The translations under genes were made by a program, and so were the position numbers. The notes under the pieces were generated by a model. That model did no database searches. It was not told the origin of the DNA and saw only the letters and a program-made list of their open reading frames with translations. 64,000 bases of DNA from Shimia thalassica. GTDB taxonomy: Bacteria; Pseudomonadota; Alphaproteobacteria; Rhodobacterales; Rhodobacteraceae. Shown here piece by piece: positions 34,683 through 42,801 of this stretch. The stretch's first letter is position 1. Every line of letters begins with the position of its first letter. The DNA is taken from assembly GCF_001458215.1 (NCBI RefSeq), contig NZ_CYTW01000003.1:1-64000 (forward strand), in the 5' to 3' direction.

Positions 34683-34703
34683 AGGGTTGTCCTCCTCAGG
34701 TAC

Positions 34704-35696
34704 TTATTCAGCTGCAACTTTGGCAGCGGCTTTTTTGCGGGCATGCGCCATCAGACCATCACGCACCCATTGACCGTTGTCCCATGCGGCGACGCGATCA
34801 TTCAGACGATCCACGTTGCAGGGGCCATTGCCGCGGATCACGTCCATGAACTCGTCCCAATCGGGATCCGAGAAATCATAGTGGCCGCGTTCTTCGTTCC
34901 ACTTGATGCCCTCGTCCGGCAGGTCGAGACCCAGATATTCGATCTGCGGGATGGTCTGGTCGACAAATTGCTGGCGCAGCTCGTCGTTGGATTTGACCTT
35001 GATCTTCCACGCCATCGACTGTTCCGAATGGGTGCTGTCGCTGTCATGCGGGCCGAACATCATCATCGCCGGGAACCAAAGACGGTTCAGCGCATCCTGC
35101 GCCATCTTCTTTTGCGCAGGTGACCCGAAGGCCATCTTCATCATCGCGTGATAGCCTTGACGCGCATGGAAGCTTTCTTCCTTGCAGATACGGATCATCG
35201 CGCGGCTATAGGGGCCATAAGATGTCCGCTGCAGCGCCACCTGGTTCACAATCGCCGCGCCATCAACCAGCCAGCCAACCGCGCCGATATCGGCCCAGTT
35301 CAGCGTGGGATAGTTGAAGATCGACGAATATTTCATGCGGCCCTCGTGCAAGAGCCGGACCAGCTCGTCACGTGTCTCGCCCAGCGTTTCCGCCGCCGAA
35401 TACAGGTACAAACCATGGCCCGCTTCGTCCTGTACTTTCGCCAGCAGGATCGCCTTGCGCTCCAGCGTGGGCGCACGGGTGATCCAGTTGCCTTCGGGCA
35501 GCTGGCCCACGACTTCCGAGTGCGCATGCTGGCCCATCTGGCGGATCAGCGTGGCGCGATAGTCGTCAGGCATCCAGTCACGGGGCTCGATCTTGATGTC
35601 GTTGTCGATTTTGTCTTGGAACTCACGTTCCTGTTCGGACATGTCCTCGCGGGATGTAATGCCAGAGCGGGCTGTTTTAATGAGCTGTGCATACAT
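34704..35696 (-). CDS. paaA: Phenylacetyl-CoA epoxidase catalytic subunit PaaA
   Basis: A 330-residue di-iron monooxygenase subunit that inserts oxygen into the phenylacetyl-CoA ring. Two metal motifs are visible: [13 protein letters not shown] and [12 protein letters not shown] (each with E-x-x-H), with [15 protein letters not shown] further on. GGGAGGAGACCTGCT precedes ATG 35696. It is second in the operon, 15 bp after paaJ. Confidence 0.97.
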   Translation of the reverse strand: MYAQLIKTARSGITSREDMSEQEREFQDKIDNDIKIEPRDWMPDDYRATLIRQMGQHAHSEVVGQLPEGNWITRAPTLERKAILLAKVQDEAGHGLYLYSAAETLGETRDELVRLLHEGRMKYSSIFNYPTLNWADIGAVGWLVDGAAIVNQVALQRTSYGPYSRAMIRICKEESFHARQGYHAMMKMAFGSPAQKKMAQDALNRLWFPAMMMFGPHDSDSTHSEQSMAWKIKVKSNDELRQQFVDQTIPQIEYLGLDLPDEGIKWNEERGHYDFSDPDWDEFMDVIRGNGPCNVDRLNDRVAAWDNGQWVRDGLMAHARKKAAAKVAAE

Positions 35697-35711
35697 AGCA
35701 GGTCTCCTCCC

Positions 35712-36914
35712 TTATACGCGTTCGAGAATGATGGCGGCACCTTGACCGACACCAACACACATGGTGCACAGCGCATAGCGCCCACCGGTGCGTTGCAATT
35801 GATAAGCGGCCGTCAGCACAAGGCGCGCACCGGACATACCCAGCGGGTGCCCCATGGCAATCGCGCCGCCATTGGCATTTACATGGGGGGCGTCATCCGC
35901 CACGCCAAGTTCGCGCAGGGTTGCGAGACCTTGTGACGCAAATGCCTCGTTCAATTCTATCACATCCATCTGGTCGATGGTCAGGCCGGCACGCGCCAGA
36001 ACCTTTTGGCTGGCGGGGACGGGGCCAATACCCATCACGCGCGGGGCCACACCGGCGGCAGACATGCCAACAACACGTGCCATCGGTGTCAGGCCGTTTT
36101 TGGCGGCGGCGGCTTCACTGGCCAACAGGATTGCGGCAGCCCCGTCATTCACACCCGAGGCATTGCCCGCGGTTACGGTTTTGTCGGGGCCATTCACGCC
36201 CTTCAGACCACCCAACTTTTCGGCACTTGTACCGGGGCGGGGGTGCTCGTCTGTGTCAACGATCACCGGATCGCCCTTGCGTTGCGGAACGCTCACGGCG
36301 GTGATTTCGTCGGTAAATACACCGGCCTCATGCGCAGCCGCCCAACGGGCCTGGCTGGTGGCGGCGAACTTGTCCTGATCTGCGCGGCTGATGCCGTAAT
36401 CTTCGGCGACATTATCCGCCGTCTGGGGCATCGAGTCGGTGCCGTACATCTCGTGCATCTTCTTGTTCACAAAACGCCACCCGATGGTGGTGTCAAAGAC
36501 GGCGTTGGCACGGGTAAAGGCGCTGGTGGCTTTGGGCATCACGAAAGGTGCGCGGCTCATGCTTTCCACACCGCCTGCGATTGCCATGTCATAGTCACCG
36601 GCCTTGATGCCACGTGCGGCCATGCCCACGGCGTCCATTCCGGACGCGCACAAACGGTTTACAGTGGTGCCCGGTACATCAATCGGCAAACCTGCCAGCA
36701 GTGCCGCCATCCGCGCCACGTTGCGGTTGTCTTCGCCCGCCTGATTGGCCGAACCATAAATCACATCGTCGATGCTGGCCCAGTCAACTTGGGGGTTGCG
36801 CGCGACCAGTGCGGCGATGGGGGCCGCAGCCAGATCGTCTGCACGTACCGAAGAAAGTGCGCCGCCATACCGCCCGATCGGGGTGCGGGTTGCGTCACAG
36901 ATGAATGCGTCCAT
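35712..36914 (-). CDS. paaJ: 3-oxoadipyl-CoA thiolase (PaaJ/PcaF)
   Basis: A 400-residue thiolase completing beta-oxidation to acetyl-CoA and succinyl-CoA. Catalytic residues: Cys in VNRLCASGMDAVG (near residue 90), His in GGAIAMGHPLGMSGARL, and Cys in ALCTMCVGVGQG. ATG 36914 is chosen; a longer start at 36938 lacks support. It leads the paaJ-A-B-C-D-E operon. A PaaR-type palindrome lies about 38 bp upstream. Confidence 0.92.
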   Translation of the reverse strand: MDAFICDATRTPIGRYGGALSSVRADDLAAAPIAALVARNPQVDWASIDDVIYGSANQAGEDNRNVARMAALLAGLPIDVPGTTVNRLCASGMDAVGMAARGIKAGDYDMAIAGGVESMSRAPFVMPKATSAFTRANAVFDTTIGWRFVNKKMHEMYGTDSMPQTADNVAEDYGISRADQDKFAATSQARWAAAHEAGVFTDEITAVSVPQRKGDPVIVDTDEHPRPGTSAEKLGGLKGVNGPDKTVTAGNASGVNDGAAAILLASEAAAAKNGLTPMARVVGMSAAGVAPRVMGIGPVPASQKVLARAGLTIDQMDVIELNEAFASQGLATLRELGVADDAPHVNANGGAIAMGHPLGMSGARLVLTAAYQLQRTGGRYALCTMCVGVGQGAAIILERV

Positions 36915-36951
36915 GGGGATTACCTTTGTCCTGTTCATCGTCGGATAATAG

Positions 36952-36967
36952 CCGACCGCATGGTCGG
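36952..36967 (-). promoter_or_regulatory. PaaR-type operator of the paaJABCDE operon
   Basis: CCGACC and GGTCGG arms (36952-36957, 36962-36967) flank a 4-bp centre. The site adjoins a possible -10 TATTAT (minus strand, about 36944-36949), so bound repressor would cover the promoter. Confidence 0.7.
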
Positions 36968-37134
36968 GATAGCCCAGAGGGCGATTCGTAGCAAGTTAAA
37001 TGTTACTCATTTTTGATAAATGGAAAAATTTGGTAACGTAATGGGGGTGAAGTGCTGACCCGTTCTGTGGATAAAACAACGCCCCCGGCGTCATTTGACA
37101 CAGAGGGCGCTCGGATCGCGGCTAAAACTGGCTG

Positions 37135-37173
37135 GTACAAACCGGACAATCGGGCCGGAAGTTTTGTACAAAA
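37135..37173. repeat. Palindromic segment in the maiA-paaJ gap
   Basis: GTACAAACCGG (37135-37145) can pair with the CCGG...TTTGTAC arm ending at 37169, and TTTTGTACAAAA (37162-37173) is a perfect 12-bp palindrome. It starts 13 bp after the maiA stop, so it may be a weak terminator. The rest of the 271-bp gap holds the paaJ promoter, GC-rich repeats near 37080-37115, and no gene. Confidence 0.45.
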
Positions 37174-37185
37174 TGAACAAAAGGC

Positions 37186-37824
37186 CTATTTCGGTGCCAC
37201 CGCATCAGGATAGGCCGCAGCAAAAGCAGGATGGGCTGCACAGGCCTTTTCGACCGCAGTGATGCGCGTGCAATCATCAAAGGCCACGCCCCAGCGATGC
37301 GCGTTGTAAAGTTGAGGCATCAGACAAAGGTCCGCAAGGGACGGCGAGTCACCACAACAGAACGGCGCCTGTTCGAACTCGGCCAGAAGGCTTTCAAAGG
37401 CTTGCAACCCATTGGGAATAAAGTGTTTCATCCAGTCCACCTTGGCCTCTGGCTGATCCGGCAACAGTTTGGAAACATGCGCGACGACACCCAGATTACA
37501 GACCGGATGCACATCAACCGCCACACTATGGGCGACAGCGCGCACCTTGGCGGCCAGCACCGGATCGCTTGGCAGCAGGCCCAACTCTCTGGTTTCATTA
37601 AGATAATCCAGAATGGCCAGCGATTGTGTAAAGCTGTGCCCATCAATTTCCAGCACCGGCACCAACCCCTGCGGATTGCGCGCGACGTGGTCGTCCGACT
37701 TGTGTTCGCCCTTCACCAGATCCACCGAAATGGCCCGATATTCGATCCCCGCAAGGTTCAACGCGATGCGCACACGATAGCTTGCAGATGAACGCCAATA
37801 GTCAAAAAGGATCGCTTCGGTCAT
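37186..37824 (-). CDS. maiA: Maleylacetoacetate isomerase
   Basis: A 212-residue zeta-class GST-fold enzyme isomerising maleylacetoacetate to fumarylacetoacetate. The SSASYRVRIALNLAG motif (residues 12-26) has Ala at the Cys position of the eukaryotic SSCS motif. The glutathione-binding QSLAILDYLNE segment follows. It is the last gene of the homogentisate operon, 76 bp after the VOC gene. Confidence 0.93.
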   Translation of the reverse strand: MTEAILFDYWRSSASYRVRIALNLAGIEYRAISVDLVKGEHKSDDHVARNPQGLVPVLEIDGHSFTQSLAILDYLNETRELGLLPSDPVLAAKVRAVAHSVAVDVHPVCNLGVVAHVSKLLPDQPEAKVDWMKHFIPNGLQAFESLLAEFEQAPFCCGDSPSLADLCLMPQLYNAHRWGVAFDDCTRITAVEKACAAHPAFAAAYPDAVAPK

Positions 37825-37900
37825 GTGTAAGTTCCTGAGAAAAAGGCAACAACCGGCCACGAGGCCGGCTGTTCTTTCATAAAGCAATTTGCTTGCGAAG

Positions 37901-38446
37901 TTAAGCGTCTTTGTTCAGCTCTTTGGCATGCAGCCAATCCGCATGTTTCGGGGCTTTCTTGGTGACGGACCATTCGTTCAGCATGTCCCATTTCACCGCG
38001 TCCATCCGCTCGAGCAGGGCTTCTTCTTCGGGATCGGGGCAGGCCAGTTCAACACGGTGGCCGTTGGGGTCGAAGAAATAGATCGAGTGGAAAATCGAGT
38101 GGTCGGTCACGCCAAGAACTTCGACGCCTTCCTTTTCAAGATGCTCCTTGAACTCGATCAGCGTGTCACGATCTTTTACTTTGAAAGCAATGTGTTGCAC
38201 CCAGATCGGCGTGTTCGGATCACGGCCCATTTCGGGTTTTGTCGGCAGTTCAAAGAACGCCAGAACGTTGCCGTTCCCTGCATCAAGGAACAGATGCATA
38301 TAGGGGTCGGGCTCGTGTGTGGATGGAACATGGTCTTCGGCGATTGCCAGAATGAAATCCATGTTCAGCATTTTGCCATACCACTCCACGGTTTCTTTCG
38401 CGTCTTTGCAGCGATAGGCGACGTGATGAATTTGTTCGACTTTCAT
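37901..38446 (-). CDS. VOC (glyoxalase/extradiol dioxygenase fold) family protein
   Basis: A 181-residue single-module VOC protein. Metal-ligand-like positions are the His in EQIHHVAYRC (near residue 8), IWVQHIAFKV, and the Glu in GHRVELAC. GAGGAGTAACACCCG overlaps the upstream stop, so it is tightly linked to the DUF2783 gene. The reaction is unknown. Being next to the FAD hydroxylase, it may act on an aromatic or ring-opened product. Confidence 0.8.
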   Translation of the reverse strand: MKVEQIHHVAYRCKDAKETVEWYGKMLNMDFILAIAEDHVPSTHEPDPYMHLFLDAGNGNVLAFFELPTKPEMGRDPNTPIWVQHIAFKVKDRDTLIEFKEHLEKEGVEVLGVTDHSIFHSIYFFDPNGHRVELACPDPEEEALLERMDAVKWDMLNEWSVTKKAPKHADWLHAKELNKDA

Positions 38447-38452
38447 CGGGTG

Positions 38453-38653
38453 TTACTCCTCGGATTTGAGCGCGGCTGCCGCCAGCGCCTGAGACAGTGT
38501 CGCGCGGTCTCCAATGTGGTTCGCCATCACCAGAACAAGGCGGGCATTCAGCGCCTGGCTGTCTGCGTCGGACAGGCCTTCGTGGGTGGCAATCAACTCG
38601 GCATAGAAATCGTCTACGCCATCGATATTCGGGGTCAGGATAAGATCAGACAT
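38453..38653 (-). CDS. DUF2783 family small protein
   Basis: A 66-residue acidic, helical protein matching DUF2783 (NIDGVDDFYAELIATHEGLSDADSQALNARLVLVMANHIGD). Function is unknown. It sits 5 bp after the FAD hydroxylase and is usually found beside such enzymes, so it may be a small partner of it (inference). Confidence 0.78.
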   Translation of the reverse strand: MSDLILTPNIDGVDDFYAELIATHEGLSDADSQALNARLVLVMANHIGDRATLSQALAAAALKSEE

Positions 38654-38658
38654 CAGGA

Positions 38659-40281
38659 TTACTCCTTGCCAGTGGCGCGGCGAATGGCGGCGCGGATCTG
38701 GTTTTCATCAAAGTTGGGACGGCGTGCGGCGACGTGTTGATCGGGGCGGATCAGGTAGACGCCCGCCGGGCAGTCGCCCAGATACCGCTCTTTCAACAGC
38801 AGGCTTGGATCGTCATGGGTCGACAAGGCCAGCCGACGCACGGTGATGCCGGACTCTTCGATTTCATCGGGTGCATCGGTGTCGATGGTCAACAGGATGA
38901 ATTCATTGCCCAGCTTGGACAAAAGATACCCGTCTCCCAAAGGAACATCGGGGCAGGGCGAGCCGGGGCGCGTGCGTGCCGGTCCATCCAGCGCATCTGC
39001 CGAATTCAGTGCGGACCCGTCATAGGTGCATGGCACCGACAGGCGCCCAGAGTTCACCATGGGACGCGCGAATTCATAGTGCTCTGACAGGGCCAGAACC
39101 GAGTCTCGCAGCAAGGTCGACATGGCAGACTTCGGCGTGATGAAGTCGGTCGACCGTGTCGAGTTCAGGATGTTTTCGTCCGCACCGTGTACACGCTCGG
39201 TGTTATAGGTATCCAGCAGGCTTTCGGGGGCTTTGCCCTCGATGACCATGCCCAGTTTCCAACCAAGGTTGTCCACGTCCTGCATGCCCGAGTTCGCGCC
39301 ACGTGCGCCAAAAGGCGAAACCTGGTGTGCGGCGTCACCGGCAAAGAACACACGTCCCTGAAGGAAGCTGTCCATGCGTTTACATTGGAAGGTATAGATC
39401 GAGGACCAGACCATGTCGTATTCAACGCCTTTGAGGAAGGCATCGAGACGGCGGCGGATGTTTTCCTCTTTCATTTCTTCCTTGCGGTCCACATCCCAAC
39501 CGATCTGGAAGTCAACACGCCAGACATCGTCGGGCTGGCGGTGCAGCAGCATCGAGGCACCTTCGCCGTGCGAGGGTTCAAACCAGAACCAGCGCTCAGT
39601 CGGGAAGTCCACATCGCCCTTCATTTTGATGTCGGCAATCAGGAAGCTGTCCTGGAATACCTTGCCGGTAAAGTCATAACCGAGCATCTCGCGCAGGGGC
39701 GACGACGCCCCATCACAGCCCACAAGCCAGTCGGCCTCCATTGTGTAGGGGCCGTCCGGTGTCGAAACCTCCAGCACAACGTGGTCTTCCTTGACCGTCA
39801 CATTGTCGATGCGGTTTTTGCCGCGAATTTCAATCGGGGCGCCCTGGGCCTGAAGCTCGCGCAGGCGTTCGATCTGGAAGCTTTCAAAGTAAGGCTGTTG
39901 CAGGTTGATAAAGGCCGGATACTTGTGACCTTCTTCAGGCAGCAGGTTGAATTCGAAAACCTGATCGTCCTTGTGGAAAACCTTGCCCACGTTCCAGACG
40001 ACGCCCTTATCGAGCATCGGTTCACCACAGCCGTAGCGGTCTGCGATCTCGAGACAGCGTTTGGCAAAACAGATCGCGCGCGATCCCATGCCGACGCCTT
40101 CGTGGTCATCCAGCACAACAACCGGAATGCCCTGAAGCCCAAGGTCAAGAGCGGTGGCAATGCCAATCGGCCCGCCGCCCATCACGACAACGGGGTGGCG
40201 CACAGGTGTGTCTTTGTCCTGATCTGCTGACCGTTCGTAAGGATAAAGCTTGTAGGCCAGAGTATATCTGTCATCAAACAT
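38659..40281 (-). CDS. FAD-dependent aromatic hydroxylase (PheA/TfdB/MhpA-like)
   Basis: A 540-residue group A flavin monooxygenase. It has the FAD site VVVMGGGPIGIATALDLG (residues 31-48), a DG motif (LVGCDGASS) and the GD motif FFAGDAAHQVSPFGARG, followed by the C-terminal thioredoxin-like domain of the phenol hydroxylase group. GGAGGAG precedes ATG 40281. Within the homogentisate operon it could make homogentisate from 3- or 4-hydroxyphenylacetate; that substrate is inferred from context only. Confidence 0.82.
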   Translation of the reverse strand: MFDDRYTLAYKLYPYERSADQDKDTPVRHPVVVMGGGPIGIATALDLGLQGIPVVVLDDHEGVGMGSRAICFAKRCLEIADRYGCGEPMLDKGVVWNVGKVFHKDDQVFEFNLLPEEGHKYPAFINLQQPYFESFQIERLRELQAQGAPIEIRGKNRIDNVTVKEDHVVLEVSTPDGPYTMEADWLVGCDGASSPLREMLGYDFTGKVFQDSFLIADIKMKGDVDFPTERWFWFEPSHGEGASMLLHRQPDDVWRVDFQIGWDVDRKEEMKEENIRRRLDAFLKGVEYDMVWSSIYTFQCKRMDSFLQGRVFFAGDAAHQVSPFGARGANSGMQDVDNLGWKLGMVIEGKAPESLLDTYNTERVHGADENILNSTRSTDFITPKSAMSTLLRDSVLALSEHYEFARPMVNSGRLSVPCTYDGSALNSADALDGPARTRPGSPCPDVPLGDGYLLSKLGNEFILLTIDTDAPDEIEESGITVRRLALSTHDDPSLLLKERYLGDCPAGVYLIRPDQHVAARRPNFDENQIRAAIRRATGKE

Positions 40282-40370
40282 GGGGTAGTCTCCTCCAAAA
40301 TTCGGGCGCACTTTTCGAAGCCATGGCCGCGCATGACGCCAATGAATGCCATTGTATTTCGCGCCGCGGC

Positions 40371-40402
40371 CTTGTGCGCTGATCTGAAACAAGGCGCACA
40401 AG
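40371..40402 (-). promoter_or_regulatory. Intercistronic hairpin before the FAD hydroxylase
   Basis: CTTGTGCGC (40371-40379) pairs perfectly with GCGCACAAG (40394-40402), 14-nt loop, in the 139-bp gap after the MBL gene. No U-run. Confidence 0.6.
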
Positions 40403-40420
40403 ACGAGGCTGAGTAGTGGT

Positions 40421-41371
40421 TTAGCCTTGCAGCGCTTCCCACATTTCCAGATCGCGTTGCGCGGTCCAGATGCGTGGGTGCGCGATGCCGCGGGCTTCGT
40501 CATAAGCGCGGGCAACGTTGAACGGCAGGCAGTGTTCGTAAATCGCATAGTCGGCGAATTTCGGATCACATTCGGCGCGAACCGCATCCCATGCTTCTTT
40601 CAGAGACCCACCGCGAGCAGCAACCTTGGCTGCAGGCAGATAAGTGCTCTGAACGAAGTCGCGGGTGCTTTCGATGGCGCGTTCCACGGCGTCTTTGCCA
40701 ACCAGCGCACCGCCACGACCGGGTGCGATCGCATCCACGTCATAGGCTTTGATATTGTTGAGAGTCTGACCCCAGTCCGCAAAATGGCCGTCACCACAAT
40801 AACAGGCCGAGTGGTCTTCGACGATGTCGCCGGTGAACATGACGTTCTGGTCTGGCACGTGGATGACTGCGTCGCCGGCTGTGTGGGCACGGCCGATCTG
40901 TTTGATGTTCACGCGGCGCTTGCCGAGGAACACGGTCATTTCATCGCTGAAAGTGGTGGTCGGGAAGGTCAGTCCGGGAATCGACTCGTGACCTTCGAAC
41001 AGGCGGGGGAAGCGTTGGAATTCACTGTCCCAGTCTTCCTGACCGCGCTCCAGCACCATGTTGTAGGCGGCATTTGACATGATGACCTGTTGGGCCCCAA
41101 AGGCAGACGCGCCCAGCACGCGCACCGCGTGATAGTGTGTCAGAACAACGTGGGTGATGGGTTTGTCGGTGACCGAACGCACGCATTCGATAACTTTGTT
41201 GGCCAGGCGAGGCGTTGCCTGAGCCTCGACGATCATGACGCTGTCGTCGCCGATGATGACGCCCGAGTTAGGGTCGCCTTCGGCCGTAAAAGCGTACAAG
41301 CCTTCGCCGATCTCGTCGAAAGTGATTTTCTTTTCGGTCATGTCCCCTTGGGACGCGAATGCTTTTGCCAT
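40421..41371 (-). CDS. Metallo-beta-lactamase-fold hydrolase with atypical metal motif
   Basis: A 316-residue MBL-fold protein. The first metal motif reads H79-Y-H81-A-V83-R84 instead of HxHxDH, so the second-site Asp and His are missing. A later His (RAHTAGDAVIH) and Asp (MFTGDIVEDHS) are kept. It may bind a single metal or have lost hydrolysis. AAGGAAACACACA precedes ATG 41371. It sits between fahA and the FAD hydroxylase in the homogentisate operon. A CoA-thioester or lactone hydrolase role is possible, not shown. Confidence 0.8.
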   Translation of the reverse strand: MAKAFASQGDMTEKKITFDEIGEGLYAFTAEGDPNSGVIIGDDSVMIVEAQATPRLANKVIECVRSVTDKPITHVVLTHYHAVRVLGASAFGAQQVIMSNAAYNMVLERGQEDWDSEFQRFPRLFEGHESIPGLTFPTTTFSDEMTVFLGKRRVNIKQIGRAHTAGDAVIHVPDQNVMFTGDIVEDHSACYCGDGHFADWGQTLNNIKAYDVDAIAPGRGGALVGKDAVERAIESTRDFVQSTYLPAAKVAARGGSLKEAWDAVRAECDPKFADYAIYEHCLPFNVARAYDEARGIAHPRIWTAQRDLEMWEALQG

Positions 41372-41394
41372 TGTGTGTTTCCTTTTTCGGTGCG

Positions 41395-41425
41395 CCCGCC
41401 GGGCGTTTGGGACGCCGCCGGCGGG
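41395..41425 (-). repeat. GC-rich intercistronic hairpin of the Rhodobacteraceae intergenic type
   Basis: CCCGCCGG (41395-41402) pairs with CCGGCGGG (41418-41425), with an inner GGCGT-ACGCC stem. It is followed by GGAGTATTTGGGAAGA, a combination I recall as recurrent in intergenic DNA of this family. It lies between fahA and the MBL gene. Confidence 0.6.
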
Positions 41426-41451
41426 AGTATTTGGGAAGAGATGAAGTTGGT

Positions 41452-42726
41452 TTAGCCTTTGGCAGGCCATTCAACAGCCGGAAGGATTTTGCCGGTGCAA
41501 TCCCCAAAGCCGATGCTGAACCCGTCACCCTTGGCTGCGCCGCGCAGGGTGAGCGTGTCGCCGTCTTCGATGAATGTGCGGGTTTCGCCAGTGTCCAGTG
41601 TGAACGGCTCGCGACCGGCCCAGCTCATCTCCATCAACGAACCGTATTCGGTTTTGGTTGGACCTGAAATTGTGCCCGATCCCAAAAGATCGCCTACATT
41701 CATCGCGCAACCGCCAACCGCGTGGTGACACAGTTGCTCCGCGGCAGAATAGTACATCCGGTTATAGTTGGTCTCGCCGACGATGCTGGCTTTTTCAGCA
41801 CCTTCAGGCTGCATAAGAACCTGTAGTTCGATGTCGTAGAGGCCGTCTTTGGAGCCATCGAGGTAGGGCAGAAGTTCCTTTTCACGTTCCGGAGTAGGCG
41901 CGCGGAAGTCTTCCAGGGCGGCGGCTGTCACGATCCACGGGCTGATAGAAGTGCCAAAGGCTTTGCCTTGGAACGGGCCCAATGGCTGGTATTCCCAACC
42001 CTGGATGTCGCGTGCGGACCAGTCGTTCAGCAGAACATAGCCAAAGATCATGTCATCGGCTTCGTCCACGGTGATCGGTTGGCCAAAGTCACAGGGCTGG
42101 CCAACAATCGCACCCATTTCAAGCTCGATATCCAGACGCATCGAGGGGCCAAAGCTTGGCATCTCGGCATCGGGGGCCTTGCGCTGGCCATTGGGTCGGT
42201 GGATCGGTGTGCCCGAAACCACAACCGACGACGCGCGACCGTTATAGCCGATTGGAATGTGCAACCAGTTGGCGGGCAGATCAGGCGACCCGCGCAGGAT
42301 TGCACCCATGTTGGCGGCGTGTTGGCGGCCTGCATAGAAATCCGTGTATTCGCTCACGGCAAAGGGCATGTGCAATGTGGCATCTGCCATCGCAACCAGA
42401 TGGGGTTCCGTTGCGGCCTGTTCGTCGCTGCCTTCTGCCAGCAGTGCGGTAAGACGGGCGCGCAGCTCGGCCCATGCGTCGGGACCCAGATCCATCAGAT
42501 CGTTCCAGTAGGGCACGTCAAAGACCGGAATTTCACTCAAGGCCACAAGCCCGGCTTGTTCAGCCGAGGCCATGTCCAGGATCATGTCACCAATCGCAAC
42601 GCCGCACCGCTCTTCGGTGCCTGCAACAGAGAACACACCATAAGGCAGGTTGTTCAGCGGGAAGGGGTGATTTGCGTCGTTGGCCGAAGCCACCCAGCTT
42701 TTCAATAGAGGCAAAGCTCTCTCCAT
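41452..42726 (-). CDS. fahA: Fumarylacetoacetase
   Basis: A 424-residue FAH-family hydrolase splitting fumarylacetoacetate to fumarate and acetoacetate. The N-terminal SH3-like domain is followed by the catalytic core with SEYTDFYAGRQHAANMGAILRG, MRLDIELEMGAIVG and LLNDWSARDIQGWEYQPLGPF. ATG 42726 gives the usual start; its ribosome site is weak. It follows hmgA by 71 bp containing a hairpin. Confidence 0.95.
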   Translation of the reverse strand: MERALPLLKSWVASANDANHPFPLNNLPYGVFSVAGTEERCGVAIGDMILDMASAEQAGLVALSEIPVFDVPYWNDLMDLGPDAWAELRARLTALLAEGSDEQAATEPHLVAMADATLHMPFAVSEYTDFYAGRQHAANMGAILRGSPDLPANWLHIPIGYNGRASSVVVSGTPIHRPNGQRKAPDAEMPSFGPSMRLDIELEMGAIVGQPCDFGQPITVDEADDMIFGYVLLNDWSARDIQGWEYQPLGPFQGKAFGTSISPWIVTAAALEDFRAPTPEREKELLPYLDGSKDGLYDIELQVLMQPEGAEKASIVGETNYNRMYYSAAEQLCHHAVGGCAMNVGDLLGSGTISGPTKTEYGSLMEMSWAGREPFTLDTGETRTFIEDGDTLTLRGAAKGDGFSIGFGDCTGKILPAVEWPAKG

Positions 42727-42770
42727 TTTTCGTGGCCTATGTGTGAGGCCGAATTCATCAATTTCCGAAG

Positions 42771-42801
42771 GTAGGTTTGGGGTGTTCCCCAATGAGCCTA
42801 C
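42771..42801 (-). promoter_or_regulatory. Hairpin overlapping the hmgA stop codon
   Basis: TTGGGG-TGTT-CCCCAA (42777-42792) forms the top of a stem, and GTAGG (42771-42775) with CCTAC (42797-42801) forms its base. It overlaps the hmgA stop and has no U-run. Probably attenuates or stabilises the message. Confidence 0.55.
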
